Both the position numbers and the translations under genes were made by a program. From NCBI GenBank assembly GCA_020631395.1, contig JAHDHI010000003.1:34699-98698 (forward strand): 64,000 nucleotides of DNA. The letters run 5' to 3'. This document shows, in pieces, positions 1 to 8,286 of the stretch (positions are counted from its first letter, which is position 1; every line of letters begins with the position of its first letter). This DNA is from Bizionia sp. (lineage in GTDB: Bacteria > Bacteroidota > Bacteroidia > Flavobacteriales > Flavobacteriaceae). The notes beneath the pieces are model-generated. The model was given only the letters and a program-made list of their open reading frames with translations. It was not told the origin of the DNA and searched no databases.

Positions 1-102
1 ATTCTTTTCCTGATTCAGAATCTTCGGGAAAAGCCTAAGGTTTACAAGGTATAAAATTAAGGACAAACAAAAAAGCATACGACTGCGAAGGTAACAAGCA
101 TT

Positions 103-1056
103 ATGAAAGTAACTGAACATATAAAAAAGGCAAATGGCAAGACATTGTTTTCTTTTGAAATCATTCCGCCCAAAAAAGGACGAAACATTCAAGAACTATA
201 CAATAACATAGATCCTTTAATGGAATTCAAGCCTCCTTTTATAGATGTTACTACATCTCGTGAGGAATATGTGTACATTGACAAAGAAGGGCTTTTAGAT
301 AGAAAGATAACAAGAATGCGTCCTGGCACGGTAGGGATTTGTGCGGCAATAAAGCATAAATATGAAGTAGATACGGTACCGCATGTTCTATGTGGTGGCT
401 TTACAAAAGAGGAGACCGAATATTTGTTGGTGGATTGCCATTACCTAGGAATAAACAATGTAATGGCTCTACGAGGAGATGCCATGAAACATCAAAAGTA
501 TTTTGAAGCGGCCAAAGGAGGACATCTATATGCACAGGAATTGGTGTCGCAAATCCAAAACCTCAATACAGGTAAGTATTTGCACGATGTGGTAGAAGCC
601 GATTACAAATCTGATTTTTGCATAGGAGTTGCAGGTTACCCTGAAAAGCATCTGGAAGCACCTTCATTGCAAACGGACTTGAAAAGACTTAAGGAAAAGG
701 TAGACGCGGGAGCGGACTATGTTGTAACCCAAATGTTTTTTGACAACAAAAAGTATTTTGATTTCGTAGAAGCGGCCAAAAATGTTGGAATAAACGTACC
801 AATTATTCCTGGAATAAAACCCATAGCCGTAAAGAGACATTTGCAATTGTTGCCACAAGTATTCAAAATAGATTTACCAGAAGATCTCATCGATGAGGTG
901 GATAATTGTAACAACAACAAAGCGGTGAGGCAAGTTGGCATAGAGTGGGCAATTAAGCAATCCAAGGAACTCCAAGAAGCAGGTGTTCCAGTCCTTCATT
1001 ATTACTCAATGGGCAAAAGTGACAACATAAAAGCCATAGCGTCAGAAGTTTTTTAG
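103..1056 (+). CDS. metF: Methylenetetrahydrofolate reductase
   Basis: Reduces 5,10-methylenetetrahydrofolate to 5-methyltetrahydrofolate, the methyl donor for methionine synthase; cytosolic flavoprotein. The 317-residue product has the family's usual length. The N-terminal FSFEIIPPKKG contains the conserved Glu of the TIM-barrel flavoenzyme, and further family stretches are ALRGD (FAD/folate region), GVAGYPEKH and VTQMFFD. The ATG start is the first in frame and precedes the conserved core by a normal distance. It lies 31 bp upstream of the Rrf2 regulator gene and just before the sulfate assimilation cluster, so methionine and cysteine supply are grouped. The 102 bases before it hold only short open tails and no recognisable gene; a promoter or an upstream operon partner may lie outside the window. 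Confidence 0.96.
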   Translation: MKVTEHIKKANGKTLFSFEIIPPKKGRNIQELYNNIDPLMEFKPPFIDVTTSREEYVYIDKEGLLDRKITRMRPGTVGICAAIKHKYEVDTVPHVLCGGFTKEETEYLLVDCHYLGINNVMALRGDAMKHQKYFEAAKGGHLYAQELVSQIQNLNTGKYLHDVVEADYKSDFCIGVAGYPEKHLEAPSLQTDLKRLKEKVDAGADYVVTQMFFDNKKYFDFVEAAKNVGINVPIIPGIKPIAVKRHLQLLPQVFKIDLPEDLIDEVDNCNNNKAVRQVGIEWAIKQSKELQEAGVPVLHYYSMGKSDNIKAIASEVF

Positions 1057-1087
1057 TCTGTTTTAAAAAAAACATTAAATTTGTCTT

Positions 1088-1498
1088 ATGCTTTCAAAGA
1101 AAACAAAATACGGAATTAAGGCCATTGTATATTTGGCAAGACAAAAGGACAGGACGCCTGTACAAATTGCGACCATCTCTAATGAGGAAAGTATTTCTCT
1201 TAAATTTTTGGAGAGTATATTATTGACACTCCGAAAAAATGGGGTTTTGGGATCCAAAAAAGGCAAAGGAGGTGGATACTATTTGCTTAAAGACCCAAAA
1301 GACATAAATATGGCCAATGTCATGAGGGTTCTTGAAGGACCAATAGCGATGGTACCGTGTGTAAGTTTGAATTTTTATGAAAAATGTGATGATTGTCCTG
1401 ATGAAAATGCATGTGCCGTTCATGGTTTGATGGCTCAAGTACGAGACAGTTCATTGGAGATTTTTAGAAATACTACTTTGGCAGATTTATCTCAATAA
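1088..1498 (+). CDS. Rrf2 family transcriptional regulator with cysteine cluster
   Basis: A 136-residue Rrf2-type regulator: N-terminal winged helix-turn-helix (about residues 1-65, with the family's GKGGGYYL wing) followed by a dimerisation helix. Cysteines at C91, C100, C103 and C109 lie where IscR/NsrR-type members bind an Fe-S cluster, so an Fe-S or thiol sensor is likely; the cluster itself is inferred. It stands immediately upstream of the sulfate assimilation genes, and CymR, the cysteine regulator of Firmicutes, is also Rrf2-family, so control of the downstream cysteine operon is the simplest hypothesis. A TAAATTTG -7 element at 1076-1083 ends only 4 bases before the ATG, so a near-leaderless transcript is possible, but no good -33 TTG was found. 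Confidence 0.9.
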   Translation: MLSKKTKYGIKAIVYLARQKDRTPVQIATISNEESISLKFLESILLTLRKNGVLGSKKGKGGGYYLLKDPKDINMANVMRVLEGPIAMVPCVSLNFYEKCDDCPDENACAVHGLMAQVRDSSLEIFRNTTLADLSQ

Positions 1499-1531
1499 CA
1501 AAAAAATAATACACATTTTCAATTAACTTCT

Positions 1532-1561
1532 TTGGTATTTAAACTTTAATTTATATGTTTG
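1532..1561 (+). promoter_or_regulatory. Bacteroidota-type promoter of the sulfate assimilation operon
   Basis: TTG at 1532-1534, a 19-base gap, then TATGTTTG at 1554-1561 match the TTG / TAnnTTTG (-33/-7) pattern of Bacteroidota housekeeping promoters. It lies about 55 bases before the DUF2061-cysH start and after the Rrf2 gene stop, so the regulator and its presumed target operon can be transcribed separately. Confidence 0.65.
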
Positions 1562-1562
1562 C

Positions 1563-1608
1563 ATCATTATCCTAGTAAATAGATAGGGTTTATAGGATTT
1601 AAAATGAT
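1563..1608 (+). promoter_or_regulatory. Inverted repeat at the start of the cysH operon transcript
   Basis: ATCATT-ATCCTA (1563-1574) is matched by TAGGAT and AATGAT (1593-1598 and 1603-1608), giving a 12-bp imperfect inverted repeat with a 4-base bulge, starting right at the expected transcription start. It could be a hairpin in the 5' untranslated region or a dimeric operator, for example for the adjacent Rrf2 protein. Which of these is right cannot be decided from sequence. Confidence 0.45.
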
Positions 1609-1616
1609 ATAAGATT

Positions 1617-1868
1617 ATGAACACTGCGTTAGAAGTGGAAAGAGATATAGAAGTCAAAGAAAATGTTTCAGAAGAAAAACTGAAAAGAAGTTTGGTGAAA
1701 ACAATTAGTTGGAGAGTTGTGGGAACAATAGATACCATTGTGATCTCCTATTTGATAACAGGAACGTTGACATTGGCATTCTCGATAGGGTTTGTGGAGT
1801 TGGTTTCCAAATTAATATTGTATTTCTTTCATGAACGCGCTTGGAACAAAATAAAATGGGGAAAATAA
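1617..1868 (+). CDS. DUF2061 small membrane protein
   Basis: An 83-residue protein with a charged N-terminal tail (about 30 residues) and a DUF2061 domain: KTISWRVVGTIDT leads into two hydrophobic segments (about residues 42-58 and 60-72), followed by HERAWNKI. DUF2061 proteins are short inner-membrane proteins of unknown function. Here it is the first gene of the sulfate-assimilation operon and overlaps the cysH start (TAATG), so it is translationally coupled to it. From position I infer an accessory role in sulfate or sulfite handling at the membrane, but no transport activity is shown for the family. Confidence 0.88.
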   Translation: MNTALEVERDIEVKENVSEEKLKRSLVKTISWRVVGTIDTIVISYLITGTLTLAFSIGFVELVSKLILYFFHERAWNKIKWGK

Positions 1869-2482
1869 TGACACTTAACTTAAAAGAGATAAACAAGGAA
1901 TTGGAAGGGAAAACCCCTTTGGAAATTGTGGAATGGGCTATAGGTTTTTCCAAAGAACCAGTTGTGACCACAAATTTTAGACCCTATGAGGCCGCAATCT
2001 TGAAATTGACGAATTTGGTTAAAAAAGACATAAAGGTGATTTGGTGTGATACCGGTTACAATACCCCGAATACGTACAGGCATGCTGAAGAGCTCATAAG
2101 GACATTGAATCTCAATGTGAAACTATACGTGCCAAAACAAACAACTTCGCATAGGGATGTTGTTTTGGGAATACCGGACATAAACGACTCCAAGCACAAG
2201 GATTTCACGGAACAAGTGAAATTGGAACCTTTTAGAAGAGCCATGAAGGAGCACAAACCAGACGTTTGGTTTACGAATTTGAGAAAAGGACAAACTTCAT
2301 TTCGAGATACTATAGATGTCGTTTCCCAAGATGCAAATGGAGTTGTGAAAGTAAGTCCCTTTTACAATTGGACAGATGAGCAATTGGATGTCTTCATGGA
2401 AGAAAACAATTTGCCAAACGAGTTCAAATACTTTGATCCAACAAAACAATTAGAAAATAGAGAGTGTGGGTTACACGCCTAA
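1868..2482 (+). CDS. cysH: Phosphoadenosine (or adenosine) phosphosulfate reductase
   Basis: Reduces activated sulfate (PAPS or APS) to sulfite using thioredoxin or glutaredoxin; cytosolic PP-loop fold, 204 residues from the ATG used here. An in-frame ATG at 1841 would lengthen the protein into DUF2061, but the ATG at 1868 overlaps the DUF2061 stop in the usual coupled way. The catalytic cysteine sits in the C-terminal ECGLH motif at the very end of the chain. The CC...CxxC pairs that bind the 4Fe-4S cluster in APS-type reductases are absent; the only other cysteine is in the IWCDTGYN segment. By that criterion it is PAPS-type, yet no APS kinase is present in this cluster. Confidence 0.93.
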   Translation: MTLNLKEINKELEGKTPLEIVEWAIGFSKEPVVTTNFRPYEAAILKLTNLVKKDIKVIWCDTGYNTPNTYRHAEELIRTLNLNVKLYVPKQTTSHRDVVLGIPDINDSKHKDFTEQVKLEPFRRAMKEHKPDVWFTNLRKGQTSFRDTIDVVSQDANGVVKVSPFYNWTDEQLDVFMEENNLPNEFKYFDPTKQLENRECGLHA

Positions 2483-2492
2483 GACATAGAAT

Positions 2493-3395
2493 ATGAAAGA
2501 TACATCAAACATAAACCCGTTAGAAAACGAAGCTATATACATCATAAGGGAAGTGGCAGCACAATTCGAAAAACCAGTGCTCTTGTTTTCAGGAGGGAAG
2601 GATTCCATAACCTTGGTTAGACTGGCGCAAAAGGCATTTTATCCAGCGAAGATACCGTTTCCATTAATGCACATAGATACGGGACACAATTTTCCGGAAA
2701 CCATAGAGTTCAGAGATCGTTTGGTAAAGGAATTGGGCTTGGAGTTGATTGTAAGAAATGTTCAAGACTCCATCGATGAAGGGAAAGTAAGGGAAGAATC
2801 CGGTCGTTATGCAAGTAGAAATGTCTTGCAAACGACGACACTTCTCGATGCCATTGAGGAGTTTAAGTTTGATGCTTGCATTGGAGGAGCAAGGAGAGAT
2901 GAAGAAAAGGCGAGAGCCAAGGAACGCATCTTCTCCGTTCGTGACGATTTTGGACAATGGGATGAAAAGAATCAACGTCCAGAGTTGTTCGATATGTTGA
3001 ATGGTAACATAGAATTAGGTCAAAATGTTCGCGTGTTTCCAATTTCCAATTGGACGGAATTGGATGTCTGGTCCTATATTCAAAAAGAGCAAATAGAGAT
3101 TCCTTCCATTTATTTTGCGCATACGAGGGCTACCTTCTTAAGAGATGGTTTAATATGGTCTGCAGATGATGACGTGGTGTATAGAGATGAAAACGAGGAA
3201 GTAGAAGAAAGAGAGGTTCGTTTTAGAACCGTCGGAGACATGAGTTGTACTGCAGCTGTCCTATCCTCTGCGTCGGACATAGTGAGCGTCGTTCAAGAAA
3301 TTAGAGATTCCACAATTTCCGAAAGAGGAGCTAGAATAGACGACAAGCGCTCGGAAGCTGCAATGGAAAAGCGTAAGCAACAAGGGTACTTTTAA
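2493..3395 (+). CDS. cysD: Sulfate adenylyltransferase subunit 2
   Basis: Catalytic ATP-sulfurylase subunit, making APS from ATP and sulfate together with the GTPase CysN. The 300-residue length matches E. coli CysD. The PP-loop LLFSGGKDSITLVRL lies near the N-terminus; GGARRDEEKARAKER and the FPISNWTELDVW segment are typical of CysD. It follows cysH by 10 bp and is separated from cysN by 118 bp that contain no gene but do contain the palindrome CCTTTAAAGG and two direct copies of CCATTGG. Cytosolic. Confidence 0.97.
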   Translation: MKDTSNINPLENEAIYIIREVAAQFEKPVLLFSGGKDSITLVRLAQKAFYPAKIPFPLMHIDTGHNFPETIEFRDRLVKELGLELIVRNVQDSIDEGKVREESGRYASRNVLQTTTLLDAIEEFKFDACIGGARRDEEKARAKERIFSVRDDFGQWDEKNQRPELFDMLNGNIELGQNVRVFPISNWTELDVWSYIQKEQIEIPSIYFAHTRATFLRDGLIWSADDDVVYRDENEEVEEREVRFRTVGDMSCTAAVLSSASDIVSVVQEIRDSTISERGARIDDKRSEAAMEKRKQQGYF

Positions 3396-3513
3396 CATTT
3401 TTCCTTTAAAGGATTTAGCTCTTGGCCATTGGAAAATCAACCATTGGTCAACATTAAAAAAATAAGAATCAAGCCAACAAATAGTTTAGACTAAAGGCGA
3501 ACAGCAGAAAAAA

Positions 3514-4761
3514 ATGGACGTATTAAAAATAGCAACAGCAGGAAGTGTAGATGATGGAAAAAGTACATTGATAGGACGATTACTTTACGATACAAAATCA
3601 TTGACGACAGACAAACTCGAAGCCATAGAGAAAAAGAGCCAACAATTGGGGTATGACTACTTGGATTTTTCATTGGCGACAGATGGGTTGGTGGCAGAAA
3701 GAGAACAAGGTATCACCATAGACGTGGCGCATATCTATTTTTCCACAGCCAATAAAAGTTACATCATTGCAGATACACCAGGCCATGTGGAATACACAAG
3801 AAACATGGTTACAGGAGCCTCTACTTCTCAAGCAGCCATTGTATTGATAGATGCCAGAAAAGGAGTGATCGAACAAACGAATCGTCATTTTTTCATCAAT
3901 AACCTATTGAGGATTAAAACAGTGATCGTGGCCATCAATAAAATGGATTTAGTCGATTTTTCAGAAGAGAGATACAATGAGATCAAATCGGATTTTGAAG
4001 CATTGATGAACAAGAGAGACTATCAAGATCAGAATATAACCTTCATTCCAGTTAGTGCGTTGAAAGGAGACAATGTTGTAAACAGATCGGGCAATACGCC
4101 ATGGTATGAAGGAGAGACGTTATTGGAACATTTAGAAGGGATAGACAAGCAGGACATATACAATACAGGGACTCCCAGATTCCCCGTGCAATATGTCATT
4201 AGACCAAAAACCGAAGATTTTCATGATTTCAGGGGATATGCAGGTAAAGTCTATGGAGGAGAATTAAGTGTTGGAGACGATGTAGTTGTATTGCCTTCTC
4301 AAACAAAATCCAAAATCAAGGACATTTTTTTCTATGATCAAAAAGTTGAAACAGCATCCAGACGTTCCTCTGTTCTTATTACCTTGGAAGACGATGTCAA
4401 CATTAGCAGAGGCGATATGATCGTTAAAGAAAACGATTTGCCAGTAATAGACAAGCAATTTACCGCAACCATTTCTTGGATGGATTCACAAAACCTTGTG
4501 CTTGGAAACAAATATGTCGTTCAACACGGTGTCAACAAGGTATTGGCAAAAGTCGATAGCATTCATCATAAGATAAATCCCGATTATTCAGGGCTGGAAG
4601 AAAATGTCAAAGCGCTGACCATGAACGATATTGCTACAGTGTCCTTTAAATTGAACAAGCCGATCTTTTACGATGCGTTCAAAGAACATAGAACCAATGG
4701 GTCTTTCATTCTAATAGATACCCAGTCCAACAACACAGTTGGAGCAGGTTTCATTCAATAA
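3514..4761 (+). CDS. cysN: Sulfate adenylyltransferase subunit 1 (GTPase)
   Basis: EF-Tu-like GTPase that drives APS synthesis with CysD. G1 is GSVDDGKSTLIGRLLYD, G3 is DTPGHVEYTRNM and G4 is NKMD, followed by two beta-barrel domains. At 415 residues it is shorter than E. coli CysN (475) and has no C-terminal APS kinase extension of the CysNC type, so any APS kinase must be encoded elsewhere. Cytosolic; expected to act as a heterodimer with the preceding gene product. Confidence 0.96.
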   Translation: MDVLKIATAGSVDDGKSTLIGRLLYDTKSLTTDKLEAIEKKSQQLGYDYLDFSLATDGLVAEREQGITIDVAHIYFSTANKSYIIADTPGHVEYTRNMVTGASTSQAAIVLIDARKGVIEQTNRHFFINNLLRIKTVIVAINKMDLVDFSEERYNEIKSDFEALMNKRDYQDQNITFIPVSALKGDNVVNRSGNTPWYEGETLLEHLEGIDKQDIYNTGTPRFPVQYVIRPKTEDFHDFRGYAGKVYGGELSVGDDVVVLPSQTKSKIKDIFFYDQKVETASRRSSVLITLEDDVNISRGDMIVKENDLPVIDKQFTATISWMDSQNLVLGNKYVVQHGVNKVLAKVDSIHHKINPDYSGLEENVKALTMNDIATVSFKLNKPIFYDAFKEHRTNGSFILIDTQSNNTVGAGFIQ

Positions 4762-4781
4762 AAATAATTCAATAAATAAAA

Positions 4782-4805
4782 CCACCTGCTCTTTTTGAGG
4801 AGGTT
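4782..4805 (+). promoter_or_regulatory. Hairpin with an unusual strong Shine-Dalgarno before the sulfite reductase
   Basis: A perfect AGGAGGT (4798-4804) lies 10 bases before the ATG of the sulfite reductase gene. Such sites are rare in Bacteroidota, whose ribosomes largely ignore them. Just upstream, AACCACCT can pair with AGGAGGTT (one mismatch) around a T-rich loop, which would hide the site. This could be an intercistronic translational control or processing element, or a chance structure. Confidence 0.35.
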
Positions 4806-4814
4806 ACGAGAAGA

Positions 4815-6911
4815 ATGCAAAGTTTTAGAACAGAAATCGAAAATCCCGTAGTAGAAAAAGATATTATAGAATTGGCTAATAAGATAGAGCTTTTTCATAA
4901 CGGAAGAATAGACGAAGAAAAATTCAGGAGCCTGCGATTGGCAAGAGGAGTATACGGACAGCGTCAAGAAGGAGTGCAAATGATTCGAATAAAGCTACCT
5001 TATGGCAAGGTGCTGAGTCACCAATTGCGACGCATTGCAGAGGTGTCGGACGAGTACTCGAGAAGTCGACTACATATTACGACACGTCAAGACATTCAAA
5101 TTCACTATGTCGATCTAAATCGCACTCCAGAGCTGTGGGCAGAGTTGGAGAGAGACAACGTTACCCTGAGGGAAGCTTGTGGAAATACCGTGAGAAATGT
5201 CACAGCTAGCGAAACAGCAGGTATAGATGTAAACGAGCCATTTGATGTCTCTCCTTATGCAGATGCCATATTTCGTTTCTTTTTGCGTCATCCGGTTTGT
5301 CAAGAATTGGGACGGAAATTCAAAGTGTCCTTTTCAGCCACGGATGAAGATACCGGATTGTCCTACATGCATGATTTGGGCTTTATCGCCAAAATGGAAA
5401 ATGGGGTAAAGGGATTTAAAGTAATGCTGGGAGGCGGATTGGGATCTCAACCAAGACATGCAGACGAACTCTATGGTTTTTTGGCTTCAGACAAGATAAT
5501 ACCTCTAATGGAAGGTGCTTTGAGAGTATTCGATCGCTATGGAGAACGCAAGAGTAGAGCCAAGGCAAGATTGAAATTCTTGATAAAGGACATTGGTCTG
5601 GAAGGTTTTAAAAAACTGGTTGAAGAAGAACAGAAAGCAATAGAATTCAAAACGGTGGAAATCGACGAAGTCAATTACAAGGCGTCCGTTCCCGTTTCCG
5701 TTAAAGCACCTGAAGCACAAGTTGGGGATCAAAAGGCTTTCGATCTATGGAAGTCAACAAATGTCGTAAAACAAAAACAAGAAGGATTTGTAGCAATTGG
5801 AATTAAAGTGCTGTTGGGTGATTTCTATACCGACAAAGCAAGAATTTTGGCCGATTTGGTAGAGAATTACGCAGCAGGAGAAATTCGATTGACTTTAAGA
5901 CAAAACATATTAATTCCATTCGTAAGGGAAGATTTGCTCCCTTTCTTCTACGCTGAGCTTGAAAAACTAGGTTTTGTAGAAGTTGGATACAACAAAGCTG
6001 TGGACATTACGGCATGTCCAGGTACGGATACTTGCAACTTGGGCATAGCAAGTAGTACGGGAATAGCCGAAGAATTGGAACGTGTCATCAAAACCGAATA
6101 CCCTCAGTATTTGAAAAATGAGGATTTGGTAATAAAGATTAGCGGTTGCATGAATGCCTGTGGACAACACAATATGGCCAACATCGGCTTTCAAGGCATG
6201 TCCATTCGTACAAAGGAAAAATTGATAGTCCCTGCGTTGCAAGTTCTTTTGGGAGGAGGAAACTTGGGAGATGGCAGAGCTCATTTTGCAGACAAGGTAG
6301 TGAAAATTCCAAGTAGAAGAGGCCCAGAGGCCCTACGACGAATTTTTAATGATTTTGAAGCCAATGCAGGGATTAAATCATTTGTGGAGTACTATCAAGA
6401 AAAAGGAGAGAAATACTTCTACAACCTATTGACGGATCTATCCAACATAGAAAATTTGACTCAAGAGGATTTCATAGATTGGGGAACCGAGGATGTATAT
6501 GTAAAAGCCATTGGAGTGGGTGAGTGTGCAGGAGTCGTTATCGATCTGATCGAGACCCTGTTTTTGGAAAGTGAAGAGAAAATAGAAGAAGCCAAAACCG
6601 CATTCGGCAATAAAGTGTATTCCAGTGGCATATATGAGGCTTACAGATCCATGGTGAATTCGGCAAAGGCAATATTGTTGTCGGAGAATGTAAAGACAAA
6701 TACGCAAGCAGGAATAATAAGTCAGTTTGATGAATTGTTCGTTGAAACAAAAAGAGTTGAGTTGGGAACGAGTTTTTCAGATTTGATCTATCAAATCAAA
6801 ATGTACCCGCCAACGGAGGACTTTGCAGTAAATTACATAAACAGCGCAGAGGAATTTTTAACAATAGTTAGGGCGTTTAGAACAGCCGACGTGGCCGAAG
6901 CCATACGCTAA
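4815..6911 (+). CDS. Siroheme/4Fe-4S sulfite reductase with C-terminal HEPN domain
   Basis: Six-electron reduction of sulfite to sulfide. The first ~550 residues show the duplicated nitrite/sulfite reductase architecture: ferredoxin-like half-domains (LRLARGVYGQRQEG... and KQEGFVAIGIKVLLG), siroheme-contact RLHITTRQDIQ and LTLRQNILIP, and cluster-binding C401-x5-C407 and C445-x3-C449 (ACPGTDTC, SGCMNACG). About residues 555-698 are an extra helical region resembling HEPN domains, found in flavobacterial homologues but not in E. coli CysI. No flavoprotein partner CysJ is nearby; the ferredoxin and ferredoxin reductase encoded downstream are the likely electron source. Siroheme genes follow directly. 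Function of the HEPN part is unknown. Confidence 0.92.
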   Translation: MQSFRTEIENPVVEKDIIELANKIELFHNGRIDEEKFRSLRLARGVYGQRQEGVQMIRIKLPYGKVLSHQLRRIAEVSDEYSRSRLHITTRQDIQIHYVDLNRTPELWAELERDNVTLREACGNTVRNVTASETAGIDVNEPFDVSPYADAIFRFFLRHPVCQELGRKFKVSFSATDEDTGLSYMHDLGFIAKMENGVKGFKVMLGGGLGSQPRHADELYGFLASDKIIPLMEGALRVFDRYGERKSRAKARLKFLIKDIGLEGFKKLVEEEQKAIEFKTVEIDEVNYKASVPVSVKAPEAQVGDQKAFDLWKSTNVVKQKQEGFVAIGIKVLLGDFYTDKARILADLVENYAAGEIRLTLRQNILIPFVREDLLPFFYAELEKLGFVEVGYNKAVDITACPGTDTCNLGIASSTGIAEELERVIKTEYPQYLKNEDLVIKISGCMNACGQHNMANIGFQGMSIRTKEKLIVPALQVLLGGGNLGDGRAHFADKVVKIPSRRGPEALRRIFNDFEANAGIKSFVEYYQEKGEKYFYNLLTDLSNIENLTQEDFIDWGTEDVYVKAIGVGECAGVVIDLIETLFLESEEKIEEAKTAFGNKVYSSGIYEAYRSMVNSAKAILLSENVKTNTQAGIISQFDELFVETKRVELGTSFSDLIYQIKMYPPTEDFAVNYINSAEEFLTIVRAFRTADVAEAIR

Positions 6912-6928
6912 CTCAAAACTTGGAAGCA

Positions 6929-7696
6929 ATGATCATACCTAGACTAACAATAGTAGGTGCTGGACCAGGAGATCCAGAATTGATAACGATAAAAGCAATA
7001 AAAGCAATAAAATCGGCAAATGTCATTTTATACGATGCTTTGGTAAATGACGAGTTGTTGGAGTATGCATCTTCACAAGCGGAGTTGATATTCGTAGGAA
7101 AGCGAAAAGGTTGTTATGCCTACCAACAAGACCAAATAAACGAACTCATCGTGAATAGGGCATTGAGTTCTGGTCACGTGGTGCGTTTAAAAGGAGGAGA
7201 CCCTTTTATTTTTGGAAGAGGCGCAGAGGAGATAGACTACGTGCAACCGTTTGGAATATTGGTAGATGTGGTACCAGGAATCTCATCTTCGGCAGCTGTT
7301 CCTGCATACCAAGGAATACCGCTAACAAAAAGAGGAGCGTCGGAGAGCTTTTGGGTCATTACAGGTACAACTAAGTCACATGAGATTTCTGGAGATGTAG
7401 CCTTGGCCGCCAAATCTACAGCAACGGTCGTAATCCTCATGGGAATGGGGAAGTTATCCGAGATAGTAGAGATATTCTCGCAGGAAGGAAAGCAAGATAC
7501 TGCGATTGCAATCATTCAAAATGGAACGACGAAGGACGAGAAGTTTGGAGTTGGGACAATACGAAACATAAAAGGGATTGTCGCAAAAAAACAATTGTCG
7601 TCACCAGCAATCATAATAATAGGTGAAGTTGTCAAGGAAAGAGTGAAATTAAATGCCTCGTACGACGAAGCATTGACAAAAACCGCTTTGGCGTAA
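6929..7696 (+). CDS. cobA: Uroporphyrinogen-III C-methyltransferase
   Basis: Two SAM-dependent methylations of uroporphyrinogen III to precorrin-2, the first committed step to siroheme. LTIVGAGPGDPELITIKA at the N-terminus and LKGGDPFIFGRGAEE are the classic tetrapyrrole methylase motifs; the length of 255 residues equals stand-alone SUMT enzymes. A TTG at 6920 could add three residues, but the ATG at 6929 is preferred. It lies between the sulfite reductase and the CysG N-terminal-type gene, so the siroheme pathway is co-transcribed with the enzyme that needs the cofactor. Cytosolic. Confidence 0.95.
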   Translation: MIIPRLTIVGAGPGDPELITIKAIKAIKSANVILYDALVNDELLEYASSQAELIFVGKRKGCYAYQQDQINELIVNRALSSGHVVRLKGGDPFIFGRGAEEIDYVQPFGILVDVVPGISSSAAVPAYQGIPLTKRGASESFWVITGTTKSHEISGDVALAAKSTATVVILMGMGKLSEIVEIFSQEGKQDTAIAIIQNGTTKDEKFGVGTIRNIKGIVAKKQLSSPAIIIIGEVVKERVKLNASYDEALTKTALA

Positions 7697-7703
7697 CAAG
7701 GAA

Positions 7704-8282
7704 ATGGAAAGAAACAATCTATACCCGATATTTTTAAAACTTAAGAACTTAGAGGTTTTAATAGTGGGGGGTGGTTATGTCGCAGAAGAAAAATTGACGT
7801 TTTTGCTTAAATCCAGCCCAGATGCAAAAGTGACGATGATAGCTCCAAGATATAGAAAGGGAACAATTGATGTTGCAGAAAAAGGAGATGTCACAATGAT
7901 CGAGGGAAACTACGAAGAGGCATATTTGAAAGGCAAGCACATTGTAATAGCTACGACAAATGTTCCTGAAGTAAATCTTCAGGTCTATGAGGACTGTAGT
8001 GTACAAAGCAAGTTGGTAAATGTGGCAGACAATCCACCATATTGTGATTTCTACATGGGAGGTATCGTTACGAAGGGGAATGTGAAAATAGGTATTTCGA
8101 CAAATGGGAAGTCTCCAACGACTGCAAAACGTTTGCGACAGTTTTTCGAAGAGGTCATTCCGGAAAACATAGATGACTTGGTTAAAAACCTAAATAAGTA
8201 TAGAAAAACAATAAAAGGAAATTTCGAACAAAGAGTCGAAACATTAAATGAATTTACTAAAGGTTTAGTAGAAAAAGTATAA
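7704..8282 (+). CDS. Precorrin-2 dehydrogenase / sirohydrochlorin ferrochelatase
   Basis: A 192-residue protein equivalent to the N-terminal half of CysG (Met8p-like): oxidises precorrin-2 with NAD+ and inserts iron to give siroheme. The N-terminal Rossmann motif is VLIVGGGYVAEEKLTFLL; the ADNPPYCDFYMGGIV stretch and ISTNGKSPTTAKRLR are typical of the family. It completes, with the preceding methyltransferase, a split two-gene version of CysG. Eight bases separate it from that gene and four from the next. Cytosolic. Confidence 0.92.
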   Translation: MERNNLYPIFLKLKNLEVLIVGGGYVAEEKLTFLLKSSPDAKVTMIAPRYRKGTIDVAEKGDVTMIEGNYEEAYLKGKHIVIATTNVPEVNLQVYEDCSVQSKLVNVADNPPYCDFYMGGIVTKGNVKIGISTNGKSPTTAKRLRQFFEEVIPENIDDLVKNLNKYRKTIKGNFEQRVETLNEFTKGLVEKV

Positions 8283-8286
8283 TACA

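Noticed and set aside
1..54. Tail of an upstream gene such as metH
   Set aside because: Two frames end within the first 54 bases, but neither short tail resembles a known methionine synthase C-terminus.
3396..3513. Regulatory element in the cysD-cysN gap
   Set aside because: Only a short palindrome (CCTTTAAAGG) and two CCATTGG copies; not enough to call a site.
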